From: a bacterium
Lineage (GTDB): Bacteria; Chloroflexota; Dormibacteria; UBA8260; Bog-877
Direction: 5' to 3'
DNA length: 8,440 nucleotides
Assembly (NCBI GenBank): GCA_021817025.1
Contig: JAKAWF010000133.1
Location: 1 to 8,440 of the forward strand
The position numbers were made by a program, and so were the translations under genes. The notes under the pieces are model-generated. The model saw only the letters and a list, made by a program, of their open reading frames with translations. It did not search any database and was not told the origin of the DNA. Positions within the stretch are counted from its first letter, which is position 1. The number at the start of each line of letters is the position of its first letter. Shown piece after piece: positions 1 through 5,375 of the stretch.

Positions 1-81
1 TGGCAGCTTCCCATCCCGGAACCACCGGTATGCGGTCACTGGGTGAATCCCCTGTAGCCTCGCCCACTCCTTCAAGTTCAT
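1..81 (-). CDS. tnpA: IS607-family serine-recombinase transposase TnpA, N-terminus (partial)
   Basis: The reverse complement from position 81 reads MNLKEWARLQGIHPVTAYRW followed by FRDGKLP, then runs off the left edge, so only 27 residues are visible. This is the MerR-like helix-turn-helix that opens IS607-type TnpA proteins; the catalytic serine-recombinase domain would lie outside the window. In this family TnpA excises and integrates the element without terminal inverted repeats, and a tnpB gene usually follows in the same direction, here beyond the left edge. The ATG is chosen because the family normally begins with this M-N-L-K-E-W string. A TATAGT hexamer lies 9-14 nt upstream, so the 5' leader would be very short or absent. 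Whether the element is intact cannot be judged. Family recognition is from the N-terminal motif alone. Confidence 0.85.
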   Translation of the reverse strand, partial: MNLKEWARLQGIHPVTAYRWFRDGKLP

Positions 82-89
82 CTCTGCTC

Positions 90-95
90 ACTATA
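90..95 (-). promoter_or_regulatory. Putative -10 element of tnpA (TATAGT)
   Basis: On the minus strand TATAGT sits 9 to 14 nt before the tnpA ATG. It differs from the TATAAT consensus at one base. No clear -35 box lies at the usual distance. Transcription would start within a few bases of the ATG. This is inference from position and sequence only. Confidence 0.45.
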
Positions 96-580
96 CCGCA
101 TCGTACGAGCAACTGTTCGCAACCCCCCGCCCCATGGGAAGGGACAGCGTCGTCGCCATGGAACCGATCCGGCGGTGGGCGGGCTCAGCGTTGACCTCAC
201 GGGCGAGATCCTGGAGCCCCGCGACAGTGTCTGCGGCGGCAAGGGCCGCGGCGACGCGCGACGGGCCGAGGGGTTCGGTTCCGATGAGCATCGTCGCCTT
301 GTCCTCACGAATCACCCCGAAGTGGTCGTCCGGTGAGCGCCTTCTCCCGAGGCCGGTATGGACTCGCCACCTGGATGGAACGCACCACTCGCACCAGCAA
401 CCCGTGATGGTCCAGAGCCGTCAGGAAGCCGATGCGGTGGGCGTGGCCGGCGAACACTGCGGCGACGGCCGAGCCCAGGTCGTCCCATGCCACGGCCGTG
501 CCCAATGCGCCGATCTGGCGGACGGCGTACCTACCGACGGCCAGACCGATCCACCAAGCCCAGGCTGGCCCACGGGCGAG
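91..580 (-). pseudogene. Unrecognised leftward coding remnant with a frame change
   Basis: On the minus strand the frame running from about 580 down to 330 has strongly G/C third positions and reads, for example, AWAWWIGLAVGRYAVRQIGA and later FAGHAHRIGFLTALDHHG. Near 320-335 this frame loses its coding bias and stops at 305. A second frame takes over with the same bias (DDHFGVIREDKATMLIGTEP, then a helical alanine-rich stretch and LAREVNAEPAHRRIGSMATT), ending near the IS607 end. I read this as one gene with a frameshift, cut at its 3' end by the IS607 insertion and at its 5' end by the palindrome at 574-605. I do not recognise the protein family. Two small unrelated proteins, or chance bias, remain possible. 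Confidence 0.35.
101..123. promoter_or_regulatory. Candidate IS607 end with helically phased repeats and a palindrome
   Basis: Upstream of tnpA the plus strand holds an 8-bp palindrome TCGTACGA (101-108). It is followed by two direct copies of GCAAC at 109-113 and 119-123, exactly 10 bp apart, which is one helical turn. IS607 elements lack terminal inverted repeats and are expected to carry TnpA binding sites near their ends, so these may be recombinase sites. The exact element end cannot be placed from one junction. Confidence 0.3.
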
Positions 581-605
581 CAGCTCAGATCTGAGCTGCT
601 CGCCC
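574..605. repeat. Perfect 32-bp palindrome with no loop
   Basis: The left arm GGGCGAGCAGCTCAGA (574-589) is followed directly by its exact reverse complement (590-605), centred on AGATCT. Beyond the arms, three of the next four base pairs also match (570-572 with 607-609, mismatch at 573/606). Both strands therefore encode the same peptide GEQLRSELLA in one frame. On the plus strand it leads into the TnpB-like remnant, and on the minus strand into the unrecognised remnant. No T-tract follows on either side, so it is not an ordinary terminator. It may be a fold-back rearrangement joint, an assembly or amplification artefact, or a real cruciform-forming site. Confidence 0.9.
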
Positions 606-1385
606 ATGGTTGGTCCCAGCGTGAGGCCACCTCGATGCTGGTGGCGGCCGGAGGGCGCAGGACTCGGCGGTCGAGGCCACCAAGTTCTCGTTGGAGCGCT
701 CCCGTGAGCAGCTGGCGGAGACGGCCTCTGAGCTTGCCAGGGCAAAGCGCGGCACCTCGACGAGGGCTGCTGGCAAGCGCCATGGTCTGGCCGGCGGGCG
801 TTCCCGGCTCATCCGCCGCTGCGGGAAGGTGGAGGAGAGGCTCGCAGGTGGTGGGGTTCGGGTCTGCTTCGGAAGAGCCCGGCTCGCCCGGGCGGGTTCC
901 CGGCCCAAGTCCCACGACCACGCGAGCCACCAGGAGTGGCGGGGCGGGTGGGAGAGGCACGCGGCGGCCAGTGGTTCCGCCAGGGCGCCGTCGGCTCTCC
1001 CGGCGGCAATCCATCGGCCCGGATCCGGCTCTCAGAGGCTGGCAAAGCCGACGCTCTGCGCCTGCGCATCCCAGCTGTCGGCAAGCTCAGGGAACTCTCG
1101 GGCTGAGCCGAGTGGGTGGAGATCCATCGGGAGGGCTTCTGCGCCGGCCGGGAGCCCAACCGCCAGAAGTCGAGCCGGCGGAGAGCGCAGCCTCCACCAG
1201 GCTCCGATGGCAACGGGCTGCCGCAGCGTGGGGCAATGGCTCCCACCCCGGGGTGAGGCGCCCACCATCCACGCCCTGCAAGGCGGAGCTGGCCAGCGGC
1301 CCCATCAGTGGGCGGGCCTTCTGGAGGGAGCGCCCCGGCAGGTGGTATGTGGGAGCGAGTTTCGCGCCAGTCGCCCTGCCCTGAG
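580..1385 (+). pseudogene. TnpB-like (IS200/IS605/IS607 accessory) gene, frameshifted remnant
   Basis: Plus-strand fragments in changing frames line up with the N-terminal half of TnpB-related proteins. In order they are RSELLAHGWSQREATSMLVA (about 588-650), DSAVEATKFSLERSREQLAE with a basic stretch ending VRVCFGRARLARAGS and HASHQEWRGGW (about 660-955), GSPGGNPSARIRLSEAGKAD then LRLRIPAVGKLRELSG to a stop at 1104-1106, and finally FWRERPGRWYVGASF (about 1326-1370). At least three frame changes are needed, near 650, 960 and between 1104 and 1290. No RuvC acidic residues or zinc-ribbon cysteines can be seen, so the nuclease half is missing and the gene is dead. It points away from the tnpA at 1-81, so it is not the partner of that element. 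The assignment rests on motif order recalled from the family. Confidence 0.65.
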
Positions 1386-1389
1386 CCCA

Positions 1390-1688
1390 AGCGCTTGATG
1401 CTGGGAACCGATCGCGAGACCGGCCGGCACCCGCATCAACTCCGCCGGGCGGCAAGGGCGACGGGGAGGCGCCGTTCCACCTGGGCTCGTGGTGGGTTGT
1501 GCCTGAGACGGCACTCGGGTCCAAACTTGGGGCCCCCAGGCGAGGATGAGAGCCGGGCTCTCACACCGGCCCTTGGCTCACCGTGCCGCCGACAGATGGA
1601 GGACCCTGTCATTAGCGGCTCCCATGCCCCTGCGCCGCTACGGGGGCGACAGCCCAGTCTCACGCGCCTGGGGGAAGCGATTTCCACT
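1390..1688. other. About 300 bases with no recognisable gene
   Basis: I see no convincing coding frame, RNA gene or terminator here. It separates the TnpB-like remnant from the integrase remnant and probably consists of decayed mobile-element sequence. Confidence 0.5.
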
Positions 1689-1706
1689 TTGGCCGACGTT
1701 GGCCAA
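1689..1706. repeat. Near-perfect 18-bp palindrome at the integrase breakpoint
   Basis: TTGGCCGACGTTGGCCAA pairs with itself at 8 of 9 positions. It lies exactly where the integrase remnant stops resembling the family. It could be an element end, a site left by a deletion, or chance in GC-rich DNA. Confidence 0.5.
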
Positions 1707-2150
1707 TGCGGAAAGCAACGGTGACGGACGGATCGGAGTGGCCAAGGCGACCCGCCACAGTTCGCCCGCCGACACCGCTCCGATGAGCTGGGTGGCAGTG
1801 AAGTGGCGGAGGTCGTGAAGGCGAACCTCGTGCGGCCCGAGCGAGTCCCGCACCCGGGTGAAGCAGCCGGTGACGTTGTCGGGCCGGAATGGCTGTGAGC
1901 CGTCGAGGGCGTGGGAGAGGACGTACGCATCCCCGGGAACGGTCGCCTCGGCCTGGCGTGCCCGGTCGTCGGCGTTGGCGCGATGGCGCGTGAGCAGGGC
2001 CATGCCGACCTCGTCCAGGACCACGATGGGGAAGCGATGCATCTTGGTCCATCTCCCGGTGTCGGCCTGGATGGTGGGGCTCGGGTTTCGCCTCAGCACG
2101 CTCCCCTGGACACTCATACGTCCGATCCCGATGGAATACTGCTGCCCCTC
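1690..2150 (-). pseudogene. Tyrosine recombinase (phage-type integrase), truncated and frameshifted
   Basis: The minus strand encodes part of the catalytic domain of an actinobacterial phage-type integrase. It reads FPIVVLDEVGMALLTRHRA, then AYVLSHALDGSQPFRPDNVT, and then the conserved box VRLHDLRHFTATQLIGA, which supplies the HxxR catalytic pair. The expected continuation VGGRTVAGRLGHSDPSVTV is present but in another frame. A single missing G near 1775-1777 would restore it. Homology ends just after VTVAF, near 1706, before the nucleophile tyrosine. The N-terminal DNA-binding region and first catalytic arginine (normally some 200 residues) are absent upstream, where the intact MFS gene begins. 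With a truncation at each end and a frameshift, this gene cannot make an active recombinase. It marks a past integration at this site. Confidence 0.85.
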
Positions 2151-2180
2151 CGTCCCAGCCAGGCAAATCGCAGTGGTCAC

Positions 2181-2186
2181 TACACT
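2181..2186 (+). promoter_or_regulatory. Putative -10 element of the MFS gene (TACACT)
   Basis: TACACT ends 7 nt before the ATG at 2194, which would place transcription start at or one base before the start codon. No good -35 box or Shine-Dalgarno sequence is visible. This is inferred from sequence only. Confidence 0.4.
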
Positions 2187-2193
2187 CGATCAC

Positions 2194-3552
2194 ATGGGCA
2201 CCCGCAACCGACTGAAGACGGGACTCGGGGTGAGCGCGGCCCTGGCCGCGCTGCTGGCGGTGACCATGCTCATGCGGGCGAGCCAGAACATGGCCCAGAC
2301 CACCTTCCCGCTGGTGGCGGGAGACCTGCTCCATCTCAACGCCACCGCCGTGGGCGCCATTGCGGCGGCGGGGAGCGGCATTTCGGTGCTGGCCATGGTG
2401 CTGGTCGCCTCGCGGATCCCCCCCCGGCGAGTCCCCATCGTTCTGGTCGGCTCGCTGCTGATGCTCGGCTTGGCGTTCCCGCTGGTCGCCGTAGCCCATA
2501 CCGGGCTCGTCTTGACGGTCGGGGTCCTCCTTCTCGGAGCCGGAGGCGGGCTGGCATTCCCCACCCTCATCACCGCTGTAGGCGGAATCGGTGGCGAGGA
2601 CGCCCAGCCCGGCGCTCGCGACCGGCCCATCGCGCTCTTGGGAGTGGCCCTCAGCGCCAGCCTGGCGATCGGCCCGTTCGTGGAGACGGCGAGCCTGGCC
2701 GTCAGCGGTGGCAATCTCCGCGCCGCGTTTTTGTGGTTCGCGCTGGGGCCGTTGCTGGCAGCCCTCCTGATGGCGGGAGTGGTCAGCCGGCGCTCGGAGT
2801 GGCACCGCTCGCGCCAAGCGGCCAGACGGCGGGGCCGACCTGGCGGCGAGGGGCACGCCGACGCCTTCCGCATGGCCCCTGAGGTGTTGGCGGTCGGAGA
2901 CGGCATCGGGGCCACTGCCGGGCCAGGGCCGGGCTCGTCACGAGTGTCCTTCCGACAAGCCTTGACAGACCCCGCATTTCAGGTGGCCTTGCTCGGCCAA
3001 CTCCTCTACGCGGCCCCGTTCGCCGCCCTGATCGTGTTCGGGGCGCTCTTCGCCGGACATGACTACAAGCTGTCGCCGGCTCAGATTCAGGTGGCCTTCG
3101 GGGTCTTCTTCCTGATCTCCTTTGCGGTGCGGGCAGGGGTGGCCTGGCGGTCCCCGATTCGCCACAAGCTGGCCTGGTTTCGGTTGTCCACGGCGGTCAC
3201 CCTGGTCGGGCTGGCGGCGATCGGCCTGGGCCATGGGGAACCTCAACTGCTGCTGGCCATGGCCCTCCTGGGAGTGCCTCACGGCCTCACCTTTCCCCTC
3301 TCCATGGCCTTGGTGGCCGAGGACCGCTCCCACGCGGAGCTTCCCTCGGTCAACGCTCACCTGACCGCCAGCGTGCAGGCGGTGAACCTCGCCCTCCCGC
3401 TGGTGCTGGGCCTTGGGATCGACGCCTTGGGTTTCCGCACCACGTTCCTGCTCCTCTTGCTCCCGGTCGCGGCCGCCGGCTGGGTGCAGCACCGATTGGG
3501 CAGGCGGGCTGGCTTGGTGCCCCTCGTCATCCCAGCCGCCAAGGCCCGATGA
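2194..3552 (+). CDS. Major facilitator superfamily transporter
   Basis: This is a 452-residue integral membrane protein with about twelve hydrophobic segments in two halves. They are separated by a long basic, glycine-rich cytoplasmic loop at about residues 198-260. That is the classic MFS layout, and the length is typical. The RIPPRRVP stretch after the second hydrophobic segment (about residues 74-81) sits where MFS motif A normally lies, but it is degenerate and lacks the usual GxxxDRxGRR. Members are secondary carriers driven by ion gradients in the cytoplasmic membrane. The substrate cannot be told from sequence, though drug or metabolite export is common for this type. The ATG at 2194 is preferred because the upstream frame crosses the integrase remnant. 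An in-frame GTG at 2173 is the alternative. The gene stands alone, divergent from the integrase remnant and convergent with the acetyltransferase, and is intact. Confidence 0.85.
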   Translation: MGTRNRLKTGLGVSAALAALLAVTMLMRASQNMAQTTFPLVAGDLLHLNATAVGAIAAAGSGISVLAMVLVASRIPPRRVPIVLVGSLLMLGLAFPLVAVAHTGLVLTVGVLLLGAGGGLAFPTLITAVGGIGGEDAQPGARDRPIALLGVALSASLAIGPFVETASLAVSGGNLRAAFLWFALGPLLAALLMAGVVSRRSEWHRSRQAARRRGRPGGEGHADAFRMAPEVLAVGDGIGATAGPGPGSSRVSFRQALTDPAFQVALLGQLLYAAPFAALIVFGALFAGHDYKLSPAQIQVAFGVFFLISFAVRAGVAWRSPIRHKLAWFRLSTAVTLVGLAAIGLGHGEPQLLLAMALLGVPHGLTFPLSMALVAEDRSHAELPSVNAHLTASVQAVNLALPLVLGLGIDALGFRTTFLLLLLPVAAAGWVQHRLGRRAGLVPLVIPAAKAR

Positions 3553-3814
3553 CGCCGGTCCTTCCCGGCCACCCCCCCCGCAGAGGGTCTGCCCGCCGGT
3601 CGACCGGGCCCGCGCCGCGGCTCCCGGCCAACAGTGCGGGTCGGGCTGACACCGGCAGCCTGAGTCCATCCGCTCTCCAGAGTCCACGAGCCGGACACCA
3701 GACCGTCCGCTGCCGTCGCCGGGGAGGCATTCCGTCACTTCAACAGCGGCGGTGCGGCCTCTTGGGGTCGGCGCACTGAATGGCTGAGCCGGGTCTCACT
3801 GGCCGCCCCGGCGC

Positions 3815-4441
3815 CTACCTCGGAACGGGGCTCCGCCGCATCGCCCAGAAGTGCGGGCCACTGCTGCCCTGGACCTCGCCAACCACCTCGAAGCCGCGGC
3901 GTTGGTAGAAGTGGACATCCTCGACAGTCGCGGTGTCGAGGGCGGCCGGAGTCCCGGTCCGGTCGCAACGGGCCAGCACCGGCCCGAGCACGGCGGTGCC
4001 CAGTCCACTTCCCTGGCGGGCGGGCTCGGTCCCCAGGATGGCCAGGTACCAGACCGGCTCCCGGGCATGGAGGCGATGCAATCGGACGGTGGTGATGGCT
4101 GCGCGCGGCAACCGTCCCCCCAGATGCCGGGCCACCCGCAGGTTGAGCCGGACCACCCGCCACGCATCCGCGTGACCCCCTGGGCGCTCGGCGACGGCGC
4201 CCAGGGGGAGCCACAGCGCGGCGGCGGAGAGATCTTCGGTGACCCAACCCTCGCCTGAGTCCAGCAGCAGCGCCGCGTTGAGTTCGTACCACCGCTCCAG
4301 CTCCGCCAACCGACGGGGCTCGTTGGGGAAGAGCCAGGCGGAGGTCGGGTCGGGAAGGAAGGCGCGGGCCAGCATCCCGCCGACTGGGGAAAGGTCCCCT
4401 GGTCTCAGGGGACGCACCGCAGGCGTCTCAGCGGCGCTCAT
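3815..4441 (-). CDS. GNAT-family N-acetyltransferase
   Basis: The 208-residue product has the GNAT fold signature. Motif A is WYLAILGTEPARQGSGLG at about residues 131-148, where RQGSGLG is the acetyl-CoA pyrophosphate-binding loop (Q/RxxGxG/A). The C-terminal segment VHFYQRRGFEVVGE (about 176-189) is the usual motif B with the conserved tyrosine. The N-terminus, with VRPLRPGDLSPV, is the common first strand. Such enzymes transfer an acetyl group from acetyl-CoA to an amine; the substrate here is unknown. The ATG at 4441 is chosen; an in-frame GTG at 4456 would add five residues, and neither has a clear ribosome site. It lies 72 nt downstream of the DUF3618-like gene in the same direction and may be the last gene of that operon. 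A strong hairpin lies inside the gene. Confidence 0.85.
   Translation of the reverse strand: MSAAETPAVRPLRPGDLSPVGGMLARAFLPDPTSAWLFPNEPRRLAELERWYELNAALLLDSGEGWVTEDLSAAALWLPLGAVAERPGGHADAWRVVRLNLRVARHLGGRLPRAAITTVRLHRLHAREPVWYLAILGTEPARQGSGLGTAVLGPVLARCDRTGTPAALDTATVEDVHFYQRRGFEVVGEVQGSSGPHFWAMRRSPVPR
4176..4208. repeat. 12-bp perfect stem with 9-nt loop inside the acetyltransferase gene
   Basis: CCCCCTGGGCGC (4176-4187) is matched by GCGCCCAGGGGG (4197-4208) across a 9-nt loop. It lies inside the coding frame (around LPLGAVAERPGG), so any regulatory role would be at the mRNA level. Chance is possible in GC-rich coding DNA, although a perfect all-but-one-G/C 12-bp stem is strong. Confidence 0.8.
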
Positions 4442-4513
4442 GCCTGCCGGGCGCACCGCCGGAGCCGCCGGGACGCGCGCCGATGGGCCCCGCTCCCCCT
4501 GGGCAGGTTGCCC

Positions 4514-4966
4514 TCAGGCCCGACCAGCACTCGGCTGCCGACTGGTCAGCTTCTCGGCGACCGCATTGAGAATGATCGGCACCGCCATCCGCCCTCCCCG
4601 CAGGGCCAGAGACCGCATGGCGGAGCGGGAACGCCTGCTGGGGCCAAACGGCTGGCCGCCCTGACCTCCGGCAGCGGCCTCCGCCAGCAGCTCGGCCAGC
4701 CGGGCGCGCCACTCCTCGGGCATCTCTTGGATCCAGTCGACCTGAGCTGGCTCGCTCTGACGGCGACGCCGGGCCCGGATCACATAGGTGGTGCCCACCA
4801 GAGCCACGACGGCCAGGCCGGCCGCCAGCCTGGGGCCGTCCCGCCGCAGCCGCCGGCGGGGGTTCAGCTCCTGCCGGATCCTCGCCTCCAGGCGATCCAA
4901 CGTGGAGTCGACCCGTTGGCGGGTGGCCGCTACCTGTGCGCGCGCCTGCTCAGTCGTCGTGCCCAC
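4514..4966 (-). CDS. DUF3618-like single-span membrane protein (YqjD-like)
   Basis: This is a 150-residue protein starting with GTG at 4966. The N-terminal segment EQARAQVAATRQRVDSTLDR followed by LEARIRQELNPR (about residues 6-37) is amphipathic and helical, and matches the DUF3618 pattern of actinobacterial proteins. A membrane span at about 47-63 (LAAGLAVVALVGTTYVI) is followed by the basic stop-transfer RARRRR. The remaining half is a soluble, basic tail. DUF3618 has no firm biochemical role. By analogy with E. coli YqjD it may sit in the inner membrane and act in stationary phase or stress, which is inference. The start lies 37 nt inside the preceding holin-like gene and has a good ribosome site (AAGAGGA), so translation is probably coupled. 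Longer upstream readings of this frame are shadow of that gene. Confidence 0.7.
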   Translation of the reverse strand: MGTTTEQARAQVAATRQRVDSTLDRLEARIRQELNPRRRLRRDGPRLAAGLAVVALVGTTYVIRARRRRQSEPAQVDWIQEMPEEWRARLAELLAEAAAGGQGGQPFGPSRRSRSAMRSLALRGGRMAVPIILNAVAEKLTSRQPSAGRA

Positions 4967-5322
4967 TCGAGATCCTCTTGAAGGCTCTGCTGGCTGGCCG
5001 CGAACGGCCAGAGGTGGCGGTTGGCCCACACCACCCCGCCCCCGACCGCCAGCAGAGCGATGCCGACAATGCCCACGATCCCGGCCACCAGGGTGTGGTT
5101 GGGGAGCCACTCCACCAGGGTGACCAGCCCGAAGATCAGGAGCAGCATGGCCCCCAGGGCCGCCACCGCCCCGGCAAGCACGGCTCGGAGGCCTCGCCGG
5201 GCGCTCTGTTTGATCTCCGCCTTGGCCAGCTGCACCTCGGCCGCGACCAGCTGGCGCAGATCACCGCCCAGATCCTGGACGAGCTGCGGGACGGTCTGGT
5301 CCGCGAGGTCCTTGCTGGCCAT
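4930..5322 (-). CDS. Holin-X / phage-holin superfamily III-like membrane protein (YqjE-like)
   Basis: This 130-residue protein has an N-terminal amphipathic helix (VPQLVQDLGGDLRQLVAAEV, about residues 11-30), then LAKAEIKQSARRG. Two membrane spans follow at about 48-70 and 78-100, joined by the short turn EWLPNHT, and a charged C-terminus closes the protein. This matches the actinobacterial Holin-X family (PF07332 type), whose members are chromosomal membrane proteins found beside DUF3618 genes. Despite the name, no lysis gene or other phage gene is nearby, so a phage holin role is unlikely. Its end overlaps the DUF3618-like start by 37 nt. The ATG at 5322 has no Shine-Dalgarno sequence, but a TAACCT hexamer at exactly -12 to -7 suggests a leaderless mRNA. 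The family call is from pattern, not a search. Confidence 0.8.
   Translation of the reverse strand: MASKDLADQTVPQLVQDLGGDLRQLVAAEVQLAKAEIKQSARRGLRAVLAGAVAALGAMLLLIFGLVTLVEWLPNHTLVAGIVGIVGIALLAVGGGVVWANRHLWPFAASQQSLQEDLEWARRLSRRAHR
4973..4979 (-). promoter_or_regulatory. Ribosome binding site AAGAGGA for the DUF3618-like gene
   Basis: On the minus strand AAGAGGA lies 7-13 nt before the GTG at 4966, inside the end of the upstream gene. It decides the start of the DUF3618-like protein. It is also the clearest Shine-Dalgarno sequence in the window; the first genes of units lack one. Confidence 0.6.
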
Positions 5323-5328
5323 GACTGC

Positions 5329-5334
5329 AGGTTA
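5329..5334 (-). promoter_or_regulatory. Putative -10 element of the holin-like gene (TAACCT)
   Basis: TAACCT occupies positions -12 to -7 relative to the ATG at 5322 on the minus strand, fitting TANNNT with transcription beginning at the A of ATG. It shares the 53-nt divergent spacer with the otsB promoter. Confidence 0.4.
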
Positions 5335-5363
5335 GCGGATGTGGGCCACCTTCCTGCTCCGCC

Positions 5364-5369
5364 TATGAT
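5364..5369 (+). promoter_or_regulatory. Putative -10 element of otsB (TATGAT)
   Basis: TATGAT occupies -12 to -7 relative to the GTG at 5376, and matches TATAAT at five of six bases. Transcription would begin at the start codon itself. No consensus -35 box is visible upstream. Confidence 0.5.
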
Positions 5370-5375
5370 CAAAAG

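Noticed and set aside
134..1384. A 416-codon plus-strand frame across the left region
   Set aside because: It lacks consistent domain homology. Parts coincide with TnpB fragments at about 588-650 and 1326-1370, while the rest is antisense to the minus-strand remnant or out of frame. It is not one gene.
1858..2193. Upstream extension of the MFS frame to 1858
   Set aside because: It crosses the antisense integrase remnant, has no membrane-protein character, and the -10 hexamer points to the ATG at 2194.
1660..2856. A 398-codon minus-strand frame opposite the MFS gene
   Set aside because: Its right two thirds are low-complexity shadow of the transporter. Only its left end is meaningful, and that is the frameshifted integrase tail already listed.
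3553..3814. Possible terminator or small gene between the convergent MFS and acetyltransferase genes
   Set aside because: It holds several short GC-rich inverted repeats, such as CCGGTCGACCGG at 3596-3607 and a 5-bp stem at 3580-3592. There is no T-tract, no strong stem and no convincing coding frame.
4967..5110. Upstream extension of the DUF3618-like gene to 5110
   Set aside because: The added residues are shadow of the overlapping holin-like gene. The ribosome site AAGAGGA and the start of the family pattern both support the GTG at 4966.
4930..5322. A phage lysis cassette (holin)
   Set aside because: No endolysin, spanin or structural phage gene is nearby. The Holin-X family is commonly chromosomal and the DUF3618 neighbour supports a housekeeping or stress role.
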